Source of the DNA: Nitrosarchaeum sp.
Lineage (GTDB): Archaea; Thermoproteota; Nitrososphaeria; Nitrososphaerales; Nitrosopumilaceae
NCBI GenBank assembly: GCA_003569705.1
Contig: BGOU01000001.1
Coordinates: 1 to 64,000, forward strand
Direction of reading: 5' to 3'
Length of the DNA: 64,000 nt
In this document: positions 26,112 to 35,685 of the stretch, piece after piece
How positions within the stretch are numbered: position 1 is the stretch's first letter
How the letters are laid out: the number at the start of each line of letters is the position of its first letter
The notes under the pieces: generated by a model
Told to the model about the DNA's origin: nothing
The model's input: the letters and a program-made list of their open reading frames with translations, nothing else
Database searches by the model: none
Program-made: the position numbers and the translations under genes

Positions 26112-27212
26112 ATGCAAAAAATAAAATTAAACAATCTAGTTCGTAGCGCTACCTTTTTTCAACATGCTGGAATTTCCATTGTCTTTGTGTTCTTGCCAAT
26201 AATGGCAATGGGTGTAACAAATTCTGTTTTTGAAATTGGTCTAATAATTGCATCATTTAGTGTTGCAGAAATTTTATCTCAAATTTACTTTGGACGGCAT
26301 GCAGATAAGAAAGGAACCAGGCTGAAATTCATCAGAATAGGCTTCATTGGATGCGCCATAGCTTTTGGATTACACTATTTTGCAGACGATGTAGGATTGT
26401 TATTTTTAGCCAGAATTGGTGCTGGAGTTGCAAGTGGAATAATGGTTCCTTCCATGATTGCCTATACCTATGAAGCAAATCATGAAAAAAAGCGGGCAAT
26501 AACTGTAATTTCATTTCATGCGTTGGGATGGTTGGCAGGAACTGCTGCTGCAGGTATTGTCAATGACATCAAACTAACTTTTCTAATCAGTGGAGTTTTC
26601 TTTTTTATCGGATTGTTATTTACAATAAAGATGCCAAACACATTACAAGAAAAAGAACTGACACCCGGAACTACAAAAAATATAATTGTAAAAAACAAAT
26701 TTCTATTCATATCACTTCTCTTACGACATATTGGTGCAGCATCAGTATGGACAATTTTTCCAATAATGCTAATGGAGAAATTAAATGCAGAACTTTATCA
26801 AATTTCAATTGTCTATGTGGCAAACACGTTAGCTGCTTTTGTTTTGATGAATTTGATGGCAAGCAAAATTAAAATCTCAAATGTAACAAAATTCAAAATT
26901 GGAATTGGCGCTACCACATTTGTCTTTGTCGGGTTATCTTTGATAACTGAATGGTGGATGGCAATGCCATTTATGGCACTTGTGGGTGCTACTTGGGCTT
27001 TTTTGTACATTGGTGGAAGCTTTCACTTGATGGAAAACAACCCACGTTCAACATCAACTGGAATTTTCGGTTCAACTATCTCAATTGGATCTGTTGTAGG
27101 ACCCATAATTGCTGGTACGATTGCTTTTGCATTTAATTATGTATCTGTGATGTATTTTGCAATTGCAATAATTATGGTCGCATTTGTAGTGTCACTAAAA
27201 ATAAAAAATTAA
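26112..27212 (+). CDS. Major facilitator superfamily transporter
   Basis: Twelve hydrophobic spans in 366 residues. The loop between helices 2 and 3 has the MFS motif A variant GRHADKKGTRLKF. A central cytosolic linker (TLQEKELTPGTTKN) divides two six-helix halves. The substrate cannot be predicted. It stands alone between metH and the ABC operon. Confidence 0.85.
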   Translation: MQKIKLNNLVRSATFFQHAGISIVFVFLPIMAMGVTNSVFEIGLIIASFSVAEILSQIYFGRHADKKGTRLKFIRIGFIGCAIAFGLHYFADDVGLLFLARIGAGVASGIMVPSMIAYTYEANHEKKRAITVISFHALGWLAGTAAAGIVNDIKLTFLISGVFFFIGLLFTIKMPNTLQEKELTPGTTKNIIVKNKFLFISLLLRHIGAASVWTIFPIMLMEKLNAELYQISIVYVANTLAAFVLMNLMASKIKISNVTKFKIGIGATTFVFVGLSLITEWWMAMPFMALVGATWAFLYIGGSFHLMENNPRSTSTGIFGSTISIGSVVGPIIAGTIAFAFNYVSVMYFAIAIIMVAFVVSLKIKN

Positions 27213-27217
27213 AAGAC

Positions 27218-27985
27218 TTAGCGCAGTCCCCATCTAGACATGACTTTATTTTCAATTCTCTTGAAAATTATTCCATCAATTGCAATACCCACCATCATGA
27301 TCACCAGCATTATCGCAAACACTTGAGAGATATCATTTAGTTGTCGTCCTACGTTGAGTAAAAATCCCAATCCTAGAAATGAAAATAGCAATTCAGCCCC
27401 TATCACTCCCCTCCATGCAAAAGCCCAACCTTGTTTGAAACCAGAAATCAAATACGGAAATGCTGCAGGAATTAAGACGTATATGCTCAATTGAGTTCCT
27501 TTTGCGCCCATATTTCTTGCAGCCTCGATATAATGCGGATTGATATTTTTGACTCCAGTATAGGTAGCAATTGTCACTGCAAACATTGAACCAATTGCAG
27601 TGACAAAGATAATTCCACCATCAGTTAATCCAAACCAAAGTATTGCAAGCGGTACCCAAGCAACAGAAGGGATTGATTGCAATCCTAAAACCAATGAACC
27701 TATTGTCTGATTTACAATCTCTACTCTTGCCATAAAAATTCCAAGCAACATTCCACCAATTATTGCAATTGTCAATCCAATTATCAATCTCAAAAGACTG
27801 GTTGCTATTCCAAAGAACAGACTTCCATCAGATGCAGTATACACTAGATCTTCAGCCACATCATAAGGAGAAGGAAAAAGATTGTTGGGCCAAACATTAG
27901 TCATCGAGACAATCTGCCAAACAGCTACAAGTGCTACATAAAAGATAATTTGTTTTGCCAGAGTATTTTTTTTCATAAATATCAC
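27218..27985 (-). CDS. ABC transporter permease, nitrate/sulfonate/taurine type
   Basis: Six membrane helices and the EAA loop (EAARNMGAKGTQLSIYVLIP), as in SsuC/TauC/NrtB. The GTG start at 27985 shares its G with the TAG of the ATPase gene; ATG 27976 is an alternative. Last gene of a three-gene operon read leftward. Confidence 0.88.
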   Translation of the reverse strand: MIFMKKNTLAKQIIFYVALVAVWQIVSMTNVWPNNLFPSPYDVAEDLVYTASDGSLFFGIATSLLRLIIGLTIAIIGGMLLGIFMARVEIVNQTIGSLVLGLQSIPSVAWVPLAILWFGLTDGGIIFVTAIGSMFAVTIATYTGVKNINPHYIEAARNMGAKGTQLSIYVLIPAAFPYLISGFKQGWAFAWRGVIGAELLFSFLGLGFLLNVGRQLNDISQVFAIMLVIMMVGIAIDGIIFKRIENKVMSRWGLR

Positions 27986-28743
27986 TAGTTTTTCTTTACC
28001 TCAGGTCGTAATTCAGATAAAATTTCTTGTTGGAGTGGGAAAAGATTTTGATCCTCTACGAGTCGTGGTCGTTTATAATCTACATTTATTATTTTTTTAA
28101 TCACAGAAGGTCTATTGCTAAATACTGCAACTTTGGTTCCAAGTACTGTAGCTTCTGTAACATTATGAGTTACAAATAGAATTGTTTTTTTGGTTTTTTC
28201 CCAAATCAATTGCATTTCAACTAGCAACAGATCTCTTGTTTGTGCATCAAGTGCTGCAAATGGCTCATCCATTAACAACACATCAGGATCCATGACAAGT
28301 GCTCTAGCTATCGCTACTCTTTGCTTCATGCCAGTTGAAAGTTGATACGTGTAGGAATCAGCAAATTTTGTCAATTGCATCATGTCCAGATATCGTTTTG
28401 ATATCTGTGCTCGCTCGTCTTTTGGAATTCCCGCCATCTTCAAGCCAAACTCTACATTATCTTGTACTTTCAACCAGGGAAATAATGCACCCTCCTGAAA
28501 TACCATAATTCTTTCAGGACCCGTAGTTGTAACGGGTTTTCCATCAAAGAGAATTTCGCCCTCATCTGGAGTTTCCAAACCTGCAACAATTCGTAAAAAA
28601 GTAGATTTACCACATCCAGATGGTCCCACTAAGCAGACAAACTCACCATCTTCAATCTGCAGATTTACACCACCCAATGCCTTGAGACGGTGACTGTCGT
28701 GTTTGAAATACTTTACAATATTTTTAGCCTCAAGTTTTGTCAT
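27985..28743 (-). CDS. ABC transporter ATPase, nitrate/sulfonate/taurine type
   Basis: Walker A GPSGCGKST, signature LSTGMKQRVAIARAL (Gly-to-Thr variant of LSGGMxQR), Walker B VLLMDEPFAALD and switch His in FVTHNVTEA. Typical SsuB/TauB/NrtD length. It overlaps the binding-protein gene by 14 bases. Confidence 0.9.
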   Translation of the reverse strand: MTKLEAKNIVKYFKHDSHRLKALGGVNLQIEDGEFVCLVGPSGCGKSTFLRIVAGLETPDEGEILFDGKPVTTTGPERIMVFQEGALFPWLKVQDNVEFGLKMAGIPKDERAQISKRYLDMMQLTKFADSYTYQLSTGMKQRVAIARALVMDPDVLLMDEPFAALDAQTRDLLLVEMQLIWEKTKKTILFVTHNVTEATVLGTKVAVFSNRPSVIKKIINVDYKRPRLVEDQNLFPLQQEILSELRPEVKKN

Positions 28744-29770
28744 TTACTAAAACCTCCCGTAATTGTGAATTTGAATTTTTGTCAAAGAAAATCCCATCTA
28801 AACTATATCCATGTCGTCCTAAATAACCAAGAGAGTCTGCTCTTTTAGCAAACGTGTGAATAGAGCTAACAATAGGATCAGATGTAAATTTTAAATTAGA
28901 TAATGATTCATCAACCAAGCCATCAGAGAGAGATTTACCAGTTTCTTTTTTCATAAATTCAATGAAAGTTATTCTAGTCTGTTCCGGATTAGAATTTATC
29001 CAGTCTATTGTTTGCTGATTTGCTTTTAGCCATTTGTTTATCAAATCAGGATTCTGATTCACATATTCTTCTCTAGCAATTAATAGTACTGATGCAAATC
29101 TACCCTCAGGCCAAAGTTCTTCTTCATGAAATAATCTTTTGCCATCTAATTGTTGCACCAATATTGTAGCAGTGGGTTCAGGAACCCATGCAGCATCAAT
29201 GTCACCTTTTGCAAACAATGTGTAAATATCAGAATTTGATATATTCAAGACAGTAACAGACCCGCCTTTTTCAGCCGGTTTTAATCCGTTCTCAGAAAGA
29301 TAACTTCTCAATGAAATATCTTGTGTGTTTCCTATTTGTGGTGCTGCAATTCTTTTTCCTCCAAAATCAGCAACAGAGTTAATTTTAGAATTTGGATGAA
29401 CAATAAAACTAGCACCACCGCTTGCAACACCAGATAAAATTTTTACATTGTGATCTTCAGATTTTAAAAATCCGTTAATTGCAGGTCCAGGGCCAACATA
29501 TGCAATATCAATTGAGCCGGCAAAAAGAGACTCTATCACCTGAGGTCCAGCATCAAACAATATGGATTCAATTGAAGTATTGTTTCCAATTTGATTTTCA
29601 AATATTCCATTTTCCATCCCAATAATTGGTACTGCGTGGTTTATGTTGGGAAAATATGCCACCCTGATCTTATTTTCATGCGTAGTTTCAGTATAACTTT
29701 CCATAATTACAGCAATAGAGATCAAAGTGACACCAATAATTGCGGCAAAAATTACCGATCGCGTTTTCAT
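28730..29770 (-). CDS. ABC transporter substrate-binding protein, SsuA/TauA/NrtA type
   Basis: N-terminal membrane anchor (residues 5-24), then a type-II periplasmic-binding fold: RVAYFPNINHAVPIIGMENG, DIAYVGPGPAINGF, GGKRIAAPQIGNTQDISLR and DIDAAWVPEPTA. The ligand may be an aliphatic sulfonate, taurine, nitrate or a similar anion; nothing in the sequence decides. For an ammonia oxidizer, uptake of organic sulfur or nitrogen would be useful (inference). Confidence 0.88.
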   Translation of the reverse strand: MKTRSVIFAAIIGVTLISIAVIMESYTETTHENKIRVAYFPNINHAVPIIGMENGIFENQIGNNTSIESILFDAGPQVIESLFAGSIDIAYVGPGPAINGFLKSEDHNVKILSGVASGGASFIVHPNSKINSVADFGGKRIAAPQIGNTQDISLRSYLSENGLKPAEKGGSVTVLNISNSDIYTLFAKGDIDAAWVPEPTATILVQQLDGKRLFHEEELWPEGRFASVLLIAREEYVNQNPDLINKWLKANQQTIDWINSNPEQTRITFIEFMKKETGKSLSDGLVDESLSNLKFTSDPIVSSIHTFAKRADSLGYLGRHGYSLDGIFFDKNSNSQLREVLVNDKT

Positions 29771-29906
29771 AAAACAGCGTTATATTCGGCGGTTAAATAA
29801 TCATCGAATTTTAGCTCAAGCTAGTTAGAGAAAATTTCAAATTTACTTTTGATTTTCAGCGTATCACAAAAGATAAATTCCAAAATACGACGGGAAAATG
29901 TGTTTT

Positions 29907-31106
29907 ATGACTGAAAGAGGAATTCTTGCATTTTCCGGAGGACTAGATACATCAGTCGTAATAAAATATCTTCAAGAAGAATACAACATGGATGTCATAA
30001 CAGTAACTGTAGATGTAGGTCAGGGCGATGATCAGAAAAAAATTGAAGCTAAAGCAAAAAAACTCGGAGTAATAAAACATTACAATATAGATGCAAGAAA
30101 AGAATTTGTTGAAAATTTTATTTTTCCATCAATTAAGGCAAATGCACTTTATCAAAAAAAATATTGTCTAGCAACTGCATTAGCTAGACCACTAATTGCA
30201 GAAAAAGTTTTAGAAATTGCAAAAAAAGAAAAAGTAACAGCACTAGCTCATGGATGTTCAGGTAAAGGAAATGATCAAGTGAGATTTGACATTACATTAC
30301 GTTCTGGTTCTGATTTACCAATCATTGCACCAATTCGAGACAAAAATTTAGACAGAGAGACAGAGTTAAAGTTTGCAAAGAAACACGGAATAGAAATTGA
30401 TTCAGTAGCAAAAAGATTCAGCATTGATCAAAATTTGTGGGGACGCGCAATTGAAGGCGGAGTGTTAGAAGATCCATACAATGAACCACCTGAAGATGCA
30501 TTCATTTGGGTAAAAACAAAAAATTTACCAGACAAGCCAACATACATGGAAATTAAATTTGAAAAAGGAATACCAGTTGCAATTGATGGAAAAGTTATGG
30601 AACCTATAAAATTAATCGAGTACGTAAACAAAAAAGCAGGAGACGCAGGAGTTGGAATTGTTGATCACATTGAAGACAGAGTTGTAGGAATAAAATCTCG
30701 CGAAGTTTACGAAACTCCAGGTGCCACATGCCTTATTGAAGCTCATGCTGATTTAGAAAAAATGGTTCACACAAAACATGAAAATAAATTCAAATCAATC
30801 ATTGATGACGAGTGGGCATATCTTGCATATTCAGGATTATGGCAAGATCCACTAAAACAAGATCTTGATGCATTTATTCAAAGATCACAAAGACCAGTAT
30901 CAGGAACTGTAAAACTAAAGCTCTTCAAAGGAAGCATTCGTGTTGTGGGAAGAAAATCAGAATATTCACTGTATAGTCACAAGATCGCCACTTATGGTGC
31001 AGAATCAACTTTTGATCAAAGATTGGCAAAAGGATTTGTAGAATTGTGGGGAATTCAATCAACAGAAGCTATTAAATTACAAAAGAAAATGTCAACAAAA
31101 ACATGA
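29907..31106 (+). CDS. argG: Argininosuccinate synthase
   Basis: Ligates citrulline and aspartate with ATP. The N-type ATP pyrophosphatase loop is AFSGGLDTS. KKYCLATALARPLIA, GKGNDQVRFD and APIRD(K)NLDRETE match the family. ATG 29907 (MTERGIL) is preferred over ATG 29898. The stop TGA overlaps the ATG of lysW at 31103, so argG leads the arginine/lysine cluster. Confidence 0.94.
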   Translation: MTERGILAFSGGLDTSVVIKYLQEEYNMDVITVTVDVGQGDDQKKIEAKAKKLGVIKHYNIDARKEFVENFIFPSIKANALYQKKYCLATALARPLIAEKVLEIAKKEKVTALAHGCSGKGNDQVRFDITLRSGSDLPIIAPIRDKNLDRETELKFAKKHGIEIDSVAKRFSIDQNLWGRAIEGGVLEDPYNEPPEDAFIWVKTKNLPDKPTYMEIKFEKGIPVAIDGKVMEPIKLIEYVNKKAGDAGVGIVDHIEDRVVGIKSREVYETPGATCLIEAHADLEKMVHTKHENKFKSIIDDEWAYLAYSGLWQDPLKQDLDAFIQRSQRPVSGTVKLKLFKGSIRVVGRKSEYSLYSHKIATYGAESTFDQRLAKGFVELWGIQSTEAIKLQKKMSTKT

Positions 31107-31270
31107 ACTGTCAAGAATGTGACGCAACTCTTAACATCCCAGACGATGCCTCTGTTGGAGAAATCATCTCCTGTCCTGATTGTGGCGCCGACTTTGAGAT
31201 CGCAAAAAAAAATGGATCTACTGTTGAGCTAAAACAAGCAGAAAGTGTAGGCGAAGACTGGGGAGAGTAA
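31103..31270 (+). CDS. lysW: Amino-group carrier protein LysW (copy 1, arginine side)
   Basis: 55-residue carrier that masks the amino group of glutamate or 2-aminoadipate during arginine or lysine synthesis. Zinc ligands are C3, C6, C24 and C27. The acidic C-terminus ends EDWGE, whose final Glu side chain forms the link to the substrate. It overlaps argG (ATGA) and the ligase gene (TAATG), so translation is coupled. Confidence 0.93.
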   Translation: MNCQECDATLNIPDDASVGEIISCPDCGADFEIAKKNGSTVELKQAESVGEDWGE

Positions 31271-32127
31271 TGTCAAAAATTTGTATCGTGTTTGACCGCA
31301 TAAGAACTGAAGAAAAGATGCTTGAGAAAGAGGCATCAGATCTAGGCCACAATGCAGTAATGCTAGATGCCAAAACTACCCAAGTCAATACAGATAGTAA
31401 AAGAAATGATTTTGATTTTGGAGATGTTGTTTTAGAAAGATGTGTCAGTTATTTTAGAGGGCTCCATTTTACTGCCAGTCTTGAATTTATGGATGTACCA
31501 GTACTCAACAAATTTCAAGTTGCAAATCAATGCGGAAATAAAATGTTCATGACTCTACTTTTGAAAAAATACAACGTCCCTACACCAAAAACATATTTTT
31601 CATTTTCAAGTGAAAGTGCATCAGAAAATATAGAAAGAGTCGGATATCCACTCGTAATCAAACCAATCATAGGAAGTTGGGGCAGAGGAGTAATGCAACT
31701 AAAAGACAAAGATACTGCCGATGCATTATTTGAGATTAGAGATATCACAGACAGCCCACATGACAGAATTTTCTATCTTCAAGAATTGATAAAAAGACCA
31801 CCAAGGGACATTCGAGTTATTACAATTGGCGATGAGCCAATAGCTGCCATGTATAGAAAATCATCAGGCGGTTTTAAAACAAACATAGCATTGGGGGCAG
31901 ATCCAGAGTTATGTGAGATCACAAAAGAGATCGAAGATATATCTACAAAAGCATCAAAAGCCATGGGTGGCGGAATTTTAGGGATTGACATAATGGAAGA
32001 TGAAAAGCGAGGATTGGTAGTGCATGAGGTTAACAATACTGTAGAGTTTAAGGGGCTGTCAAGAGTTTCACGACGAAATATTCCAAAAGAAATGATAGAA
32101 TTTGCTTTAAACTATGTTAGGAAATAA
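31270..32127 (+). CDS. LysX/ArgX-family carrier ligase, probably glutamate-specific ArgX
   Basis: ATP-grasp (RimK-like) enzyme that couples an amino acid to the C-terminal Glu of LysW. ATP-grasp segments include YPLVIKPIIGSWGRGVMQL, LQELIKRPPRDIRVITIG and VVHEVNNTVEFKG. Position directly between argG/lysW and the argC/argB homologues favours the glutamate (ornithine) branch, while the paralogue at 37057 sits with homocitrate synthase. Dual specificity cannot be excluded. Confidence 0.85.
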   Translation: MSKICIVFDRIRTEEKMLEKEASDLGHNAVMLDAKTTQVNTDSKRNDFDFGDVVLERCVSYFRGLHFTASLEFMDVPVLNKFQVANQCGNKMFMTLLLKKYNVPTPKTYFSFSSESASENIERVGYPLVIKPIIGSWGRGVMQLKDKDTADALFEIRDITDSPHDRIFYLQELIKRPPRDIRVITIGDEPIAAMYRKSSGGFKTNIALGADPELCEITKEIEDISTKASKAMGGGILGIDIMEDEKRGLVVHEVNNTVEFKGLSRVSRRNIPKEMIEFALNYVRK

Positions 32128-32142
32128 ATTATAGTTCCTTAC

Positions 32143-32148
32143 GGGAGG
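32143..32148 (+). promoter_or_regulatory. Strong Shine-Dalgarno site of the argC/lysY gene
   Basis: GGGAGG, 6 bases before ATG 32155. It follows the first gap of more than 20 bases in the operon and confirms the start. Confidence 0.6.
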
Positions 32149-32154
32149 ATTATC

Positions 32155-33201
32155 ATGAAAGTCGGTGTTGTAGGAGCATCAGGTTATGTTGGAGGAGAAA
32201 CACTTCGCCTTCTAGTAAATCATCCAGATGTAGAGATCGCAATGGTCACCTCACGACAACATGTGGGAGAGTATCTCCATAGAATTCAACCCAGTTTGAA
32301 AGGATTTACCGATCTAACTTTTTCAGAATTAGATTATGACAAAATGACAGACAAGTGTGACATTGTATTTACCGCAGTTCCACATGGAACCGCAACTGAA
32401 ATTGTAAAAGCATTGTACGACAGAGGTCTAAAAGTTATAGATTTGAGTGCAGATTACAGATTGCACAATCCTGCAGATTATGATAAATGGTATGGATGGG
32501 AACATCCACATCCAGATTATTTACCAAAATCAGTATTTGGTGTTCCAGAGTTACACAGAGAACAAATCAAAAAAGCACAACTAGTTTCTTGCCCAGGATG
32601 TATGGCAGTAACTTCCATGTTAGCACTTGCACCACTTATTCGAAATGATCTAATTGATTTAGAACACATCATTGTAGATTCTAAAATTGGTTCATCCGGT
32701 GCAGGTTCTGGTTCAGGAACTGCTCATGCAATGAGGGCAGGTGTTATCAGACCATACAAGCCAGCAAAACACAGACACACTGGAGAAATAGAACAAGAGC
32801 TAAGCGAAATTGCAGGAAAGAAAATTCATGTTTCAATGAGTCCACATGCAGTGGATATAGTTCGTGGAATTTTATGTACGAATCACACATTTATGAAAAA
32901 AGATATTGAGGAAAAAGAATTATGGAGAATATATCGCGAAGCTTATGGTCAAGAAAAATTCATTAGATTAATTCGAGACAAAAAAGGATTGTATAAATTC
33001 CCAGATCCAAAATTCGTAGTCGGTTCAAACTTTTGTGATATAGGTTTTGACATAGATGAAGAAAACCACAGATTGATTGCTCTTTCAGCATCTGATAATC
33101 TAATGAAAGGTGCAGCTGGTTCTGCCATACAAAACATGAATGTCATGTGTGGTTTTGATGAAATGGATGGCTTGAGATACACACCACTTACTCCAGTATA
33201 G
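32155..33201 (+). CDS. lysY: LysW-linked semialdehyde dehydrogenase (LysY/ArgC)
   Basis: Reduces the LysW-bound acyl phosphate to the semialdehyde with NADPH. GVVGASGYVGGETLRLL is the nucleotide motif, SCPGCMAVTSM holds the catalytic Cys, and GSGTAHAMRAGV and MSPHAVDIVRG follow. Only one copy is present, so it probably serves both the glutamate and the aminoadipate branch. Confidence 0.92.
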   Translation: MKVGVVGASGYVGGETLRLLVNHPDVEIAMVTSRQHVGEYLHRIQPSLKGFTDLTFSELDYDKMTDKCDIVFTAVPHGTATEIVKALYDRGLKVIDLSADYRLHNPADYDKWYGWEHPHPDYLPKSVFGVPELHREQIKKAQLVSCPGCMAVTSMLALAPLIRNDLIDLEHIIVDSKIGSSGAGSGSGTAHAMRAGVIRPYKPAKHRHTGEIEQELSEIAGKKIHVSMSPHAVDIVRGILCTNHTFMKKDIEEKELWRIYREAYGQEKFIRLIRDKKGLYKFPDPKFVVGSNFCDIGFDIDEENHRLIALSASDNLMKGAAGSAIQNMNVMCGFDEMDGLRYTPLTPV

Positions 33202-33203
33202 AA

Positions 33204-34007
33204 ATGATCACAATCAAAATCGGTGGGAGTGTAGTAGATAATTTACATCCATCAACTATTTCAGATATTAAAAAAGTTGCAGAGACAGAAGGAATCATTA
33301 TAGTTCATGGCGGAGGAAAAGAAGTTACAAAAGTTTGTGAACAACTTGGAAAAGAAGCAAAATTTGTAACATCGCCTAGCGGAATAAAGAGCAGATACAC
33401 AGACAAAGAAACAGTAGAAATTTTTACAATGGTAATGTCTGGAAGAATAAACAAAACAATTGTTCAAATGCTTCAAAAAAATGGAATCAATGCAATTGGA
33501 CTTTCAGGTGTTGATGCCAAGGTAATTCAAGCAGAAAGGAAAAAAACACTATTAATCATTAATGAAAAAGGTCGAAAACAGGCAATTGATGGAGGCTACA
33601 CAGGCAAAATTACCAAAGTCAATTCAGATTTCATCAAATCGCTGTTAAAACAAGGTTTGACACCTGTGATTTCACCGATTGCAATTAGCGAAGAATCAGA
33701 TTTTCTCAATGTTGATGGAGACAGAGCAGCAGCATATGTAGCAGGAAGCACAGGATCAGACAAAGTATTATTCATAACAAATGTAGACGGACTTTTGATG
33801 GATGACAAACTTGTAACTAAATTAACATTAGCAGAAGCAAAGGAGATCAGACCAAAGATAGGTCCAGGTATGGAAAAGAAAATTCTTGCAGCTACTGAAG
33901 CCCTAGATATGGGAGTAAAAGAGGCACTCATTGCAAATGGTCAAAGAGAAAATCCTATATCATCGGCAATTGCACACGATAACTGTACGGTGATTCAACA
34001 TGACTGA
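33204..34007 (+). CDS. lysZ: LysW-linked amino acid kinase (LysZ/ArgB)
   Basis: Amino-acid-kinase fold. IKIGGSVVDN opens it, IIVHGGGKEVTKVCEQLGKE binds substrate, and FLNVDGDRAAAYVAG and ITNVDGLLMDDK form the ATP site. It phosphorylates the side-chain carboxylate of LysW-bound glutamate or aminoadipate. It overlaps the next gene by 8 bases. Confidence 0.92.
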   Translation: MITIKIGGSVVDNLHPSTISDIKKVAETEGIIIVHGGGKEVTKVCEQLGKEAKFVTSPSGIKSRYTDKETVEIFTMVMSGRINKTIVQMLQKNGINAIGLSGVDAKVIQAERKKTLLIINEKGRKQAIDGGYTGKITKVNSDFIKSLLKQGLTPVISPIAISEESDFLNVDGDRAAAYVAGSTGSDKVLFITNVDGLLMDDKLVTKLTLAEAKEIRPKIGPGMEKKILAATEALDMGVKEALIANGQRENPISSAIAHDNCTVIQHD

Positions 34008-35175
34008 AGATGACTTTATGGGAGCTCTGTATCAGAGATTTCCAGTTACAATTGAAAAAGGAGTGGGAGCTCATGTGTGGGATGTCAATGGTAAAGAGTA
34101 CATTGACTGTATGGGAGGATATGGTGTAGCAATCGTCGGACATCAAAACAAAAGAGTTGTCAAAGCAATCAAAGAACAGGTAGACAAAATAATTACAGTA
34201 CACAGTTCATTGTACAATAAAACAAGAGAAGAATTTCTAAAAACACTAATCAGTCTTGCACCAAAAGGACTCACTCAAGTTCATCTAAACAATAGCGGTG
34301 CAGAAGCAATAGAAGCTGCAATAAAATTTGCAAGAAAGTTCACCGGCAAAAAAGGAATGGTTGCAATGAAAGGATCCTATCATGGAAAAACACTTGGTGC
34401 TCTCACGTTAACATTTAATCCAAAATATAAAAAAGCATTCGAACCATTAGTTGAAAAAGTTTCTTTTGCATCATTTGGAGATATTGAATCTCTTCGTTCT
34501 ACAATTGATGAAGATACTGCATTTGTTATTTTAGAACCAATTCAAGGTGAAAGTGGAATCATTGTTGCACCAGATGGATTTTTGCAAGAAGTAAGAAAGC
34601 TTTGCGATGAAAAAGGAATTCTTTTGATTTTTGACGAAATACAAGCAGGATTAGGTAGAACAGGACGACTATGGGCGTGTGATCATTGGAATACTGCACC
34701 AGACATCCTATGTCTTGCAAAAGGAATTGCAGGTGGAGTTCCAATGGGTGCAACTTTAGTAAGACCAGATATTCTTGCTTCAATGAGTAAGGGAGAACAT
34801 TCTTCAACATTCGGAGGAAACCCTCTTTCATGTGCTGCAGGAATTGCAACGCTACACGCACTTACCCAAGACGGTCTGATTGAAAATTCTGAAAAAATGG
34901 GAAAGATATTCAGAGAAGGTTTGGAAAAACTAAAAGAAAAACACACCATAATTAGAGAAATCAGAGGAAAGGGATTGATGATAGGAGTAGAATTGAAATT
35001 TGAGGTAAAAGATGTCCTGATGAACCTTATGAAAGAAGGAGTTCTAATGCTGTACTCAGGCAGAAATATTCTAAGAATTTTACCACCACTAGTAATAACT
35101 AAAGAAGACATAACGAAAGTTTTAGAAACCCTAGATGTAGTACTCACTAAAGAGGAGCAGAAAAACAATGTATAA
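34000..35175 (+). CDS. lysJ: LysW-linked aminotransferase (LysJ/ArgD)
   Basis: PLP class-III aminotransferase. DCMGGYGVAIVGH, NSGAEAIEAAIKFAR, the FDEIQAGLGRTG segment and LAKGIAGGVPMGA with the PLP-binding Lys identify it. It makes LysW-bound lysine or ornithine. It overlaps both neighbours by 8 bases (lysZ and the Lrp-type gene). Confidence 0.92.
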   Translation: MTEDDFMGALYQRFPVTIEKGVGAHVWDVNGKEYIDCMGGYGVAIVGHQNKRVVKAIKEQVDKIITVHSSLYNKTREEFLKTLISLAPKGLTQVHLNNSGAEAIEAAIKFARKFTGKKGMVAMKGSYHGKTLGALTLTFNPKYKKAFEPLVEKVSFASFGDIESLRSTIDEDTAFVILEPIQGESGIIVAPDGFLQEVRKLCDEKGILLIFDEIQAGLGRTGRLWACDHWNTAPDILCLAKGIAGGVPMGATLVRPDILASMSKGEHSSTFGGNPLSCAAGIATLHALTQDGLIENSEKMGKIFREGLEKLKEKHTIIREIRGKGLMIGVELKFEVKDVLMNLMKEGVLMLYSGRNILRILPPLVITKEDITKVLETLDVVLTKEEQKNNV

Positions 35176-35587
35176 AGACAAAATAGACGAAAAAATAATA
35201 AATTATCTCAAAGAAGATTCCAGAGAATCTTTTGTAGATATTGGAAAGAAACTAAAACTATCAGAATCAGCAGTTAGAAGAAGAGTAAAAAATCTTGTAG
35301 ACAGTCAGACCATCAAAAGATTCACTGTTGAGATTGGAGAAGAAAACGCTACCAGTGCCATTGTCTTGATATCCGTAGATTCTGCAACAGACACTGCAAA
35401 AGTTTCAGAAAAACTAGCAAAATTAGAAGGAGTCAAAACAGTTTATGAAATTACAGGTCAGTATGATATCACTACAATAATTAGTGCAACAAACATTGCT
35501 GAAATAAATAACAGCATAGATGCATTAAGAAAAATTCCAGGTGTGATTGATACCAACACAGTAATTATTTTAAGAAAAGTAGCATAA
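35168..35587 (+). CDS. lysM: Lrp/AsnC-family regulator (LysM-like)
   Basis: N-terminal helix-turn-helix (ESFVDIGKKLKLSESAVRRR, about 20-40) and a C-terminal RAM/ACT-like effector domain (VYEITGQYDITTIISATNIA). Last gene of the first operon half and overlapping lysJ, like Sulfolobus LysM, which controls lysine genes. The control target is inferred from position. Confidence 0.85.
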   Translation: MYKDKIDEKIINYLKEDSRESFVDIGKKLKLSESAVRRRVKNLVDSQTIKRFTVEIGEENATSAIVLISVDSATDTAKVSEKLAKLEGVKTVYEITGQYDITTIISATNIAEINNSIDALRKIPGVIDTNTVIILRKVA

Positions 35588-35664
35588 AACGACTTTCGGT
35601 TTATAATTTCCATACTTGACTAAATTAGGATCATCACAAGTAATTTTCAGCGAAGTTAGTACGA

Positions 35665-35676
35665 ATATATTTATAT
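35665..35676 (+). promoter_or_regulatory. TATA box of the homocitrate synthase operon
   Basis: ATATATTTATAT in the 98-base gap after the Lrp-type gene. Transcription starting about 26 bases downstream would begin after the first ATG (35686), which makes the second ATG at 35704 a serious alternative start. Confidence 0.5.
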
Positions 35677-35685
35677 TCTCAATTT

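Noticed and set aside
35100-35180. Frameshift at the lysJ/lysM border
   Set aside because: The genes overlap by 8 bases in different frames, both with proper start and stop; this is normal translational coupling.
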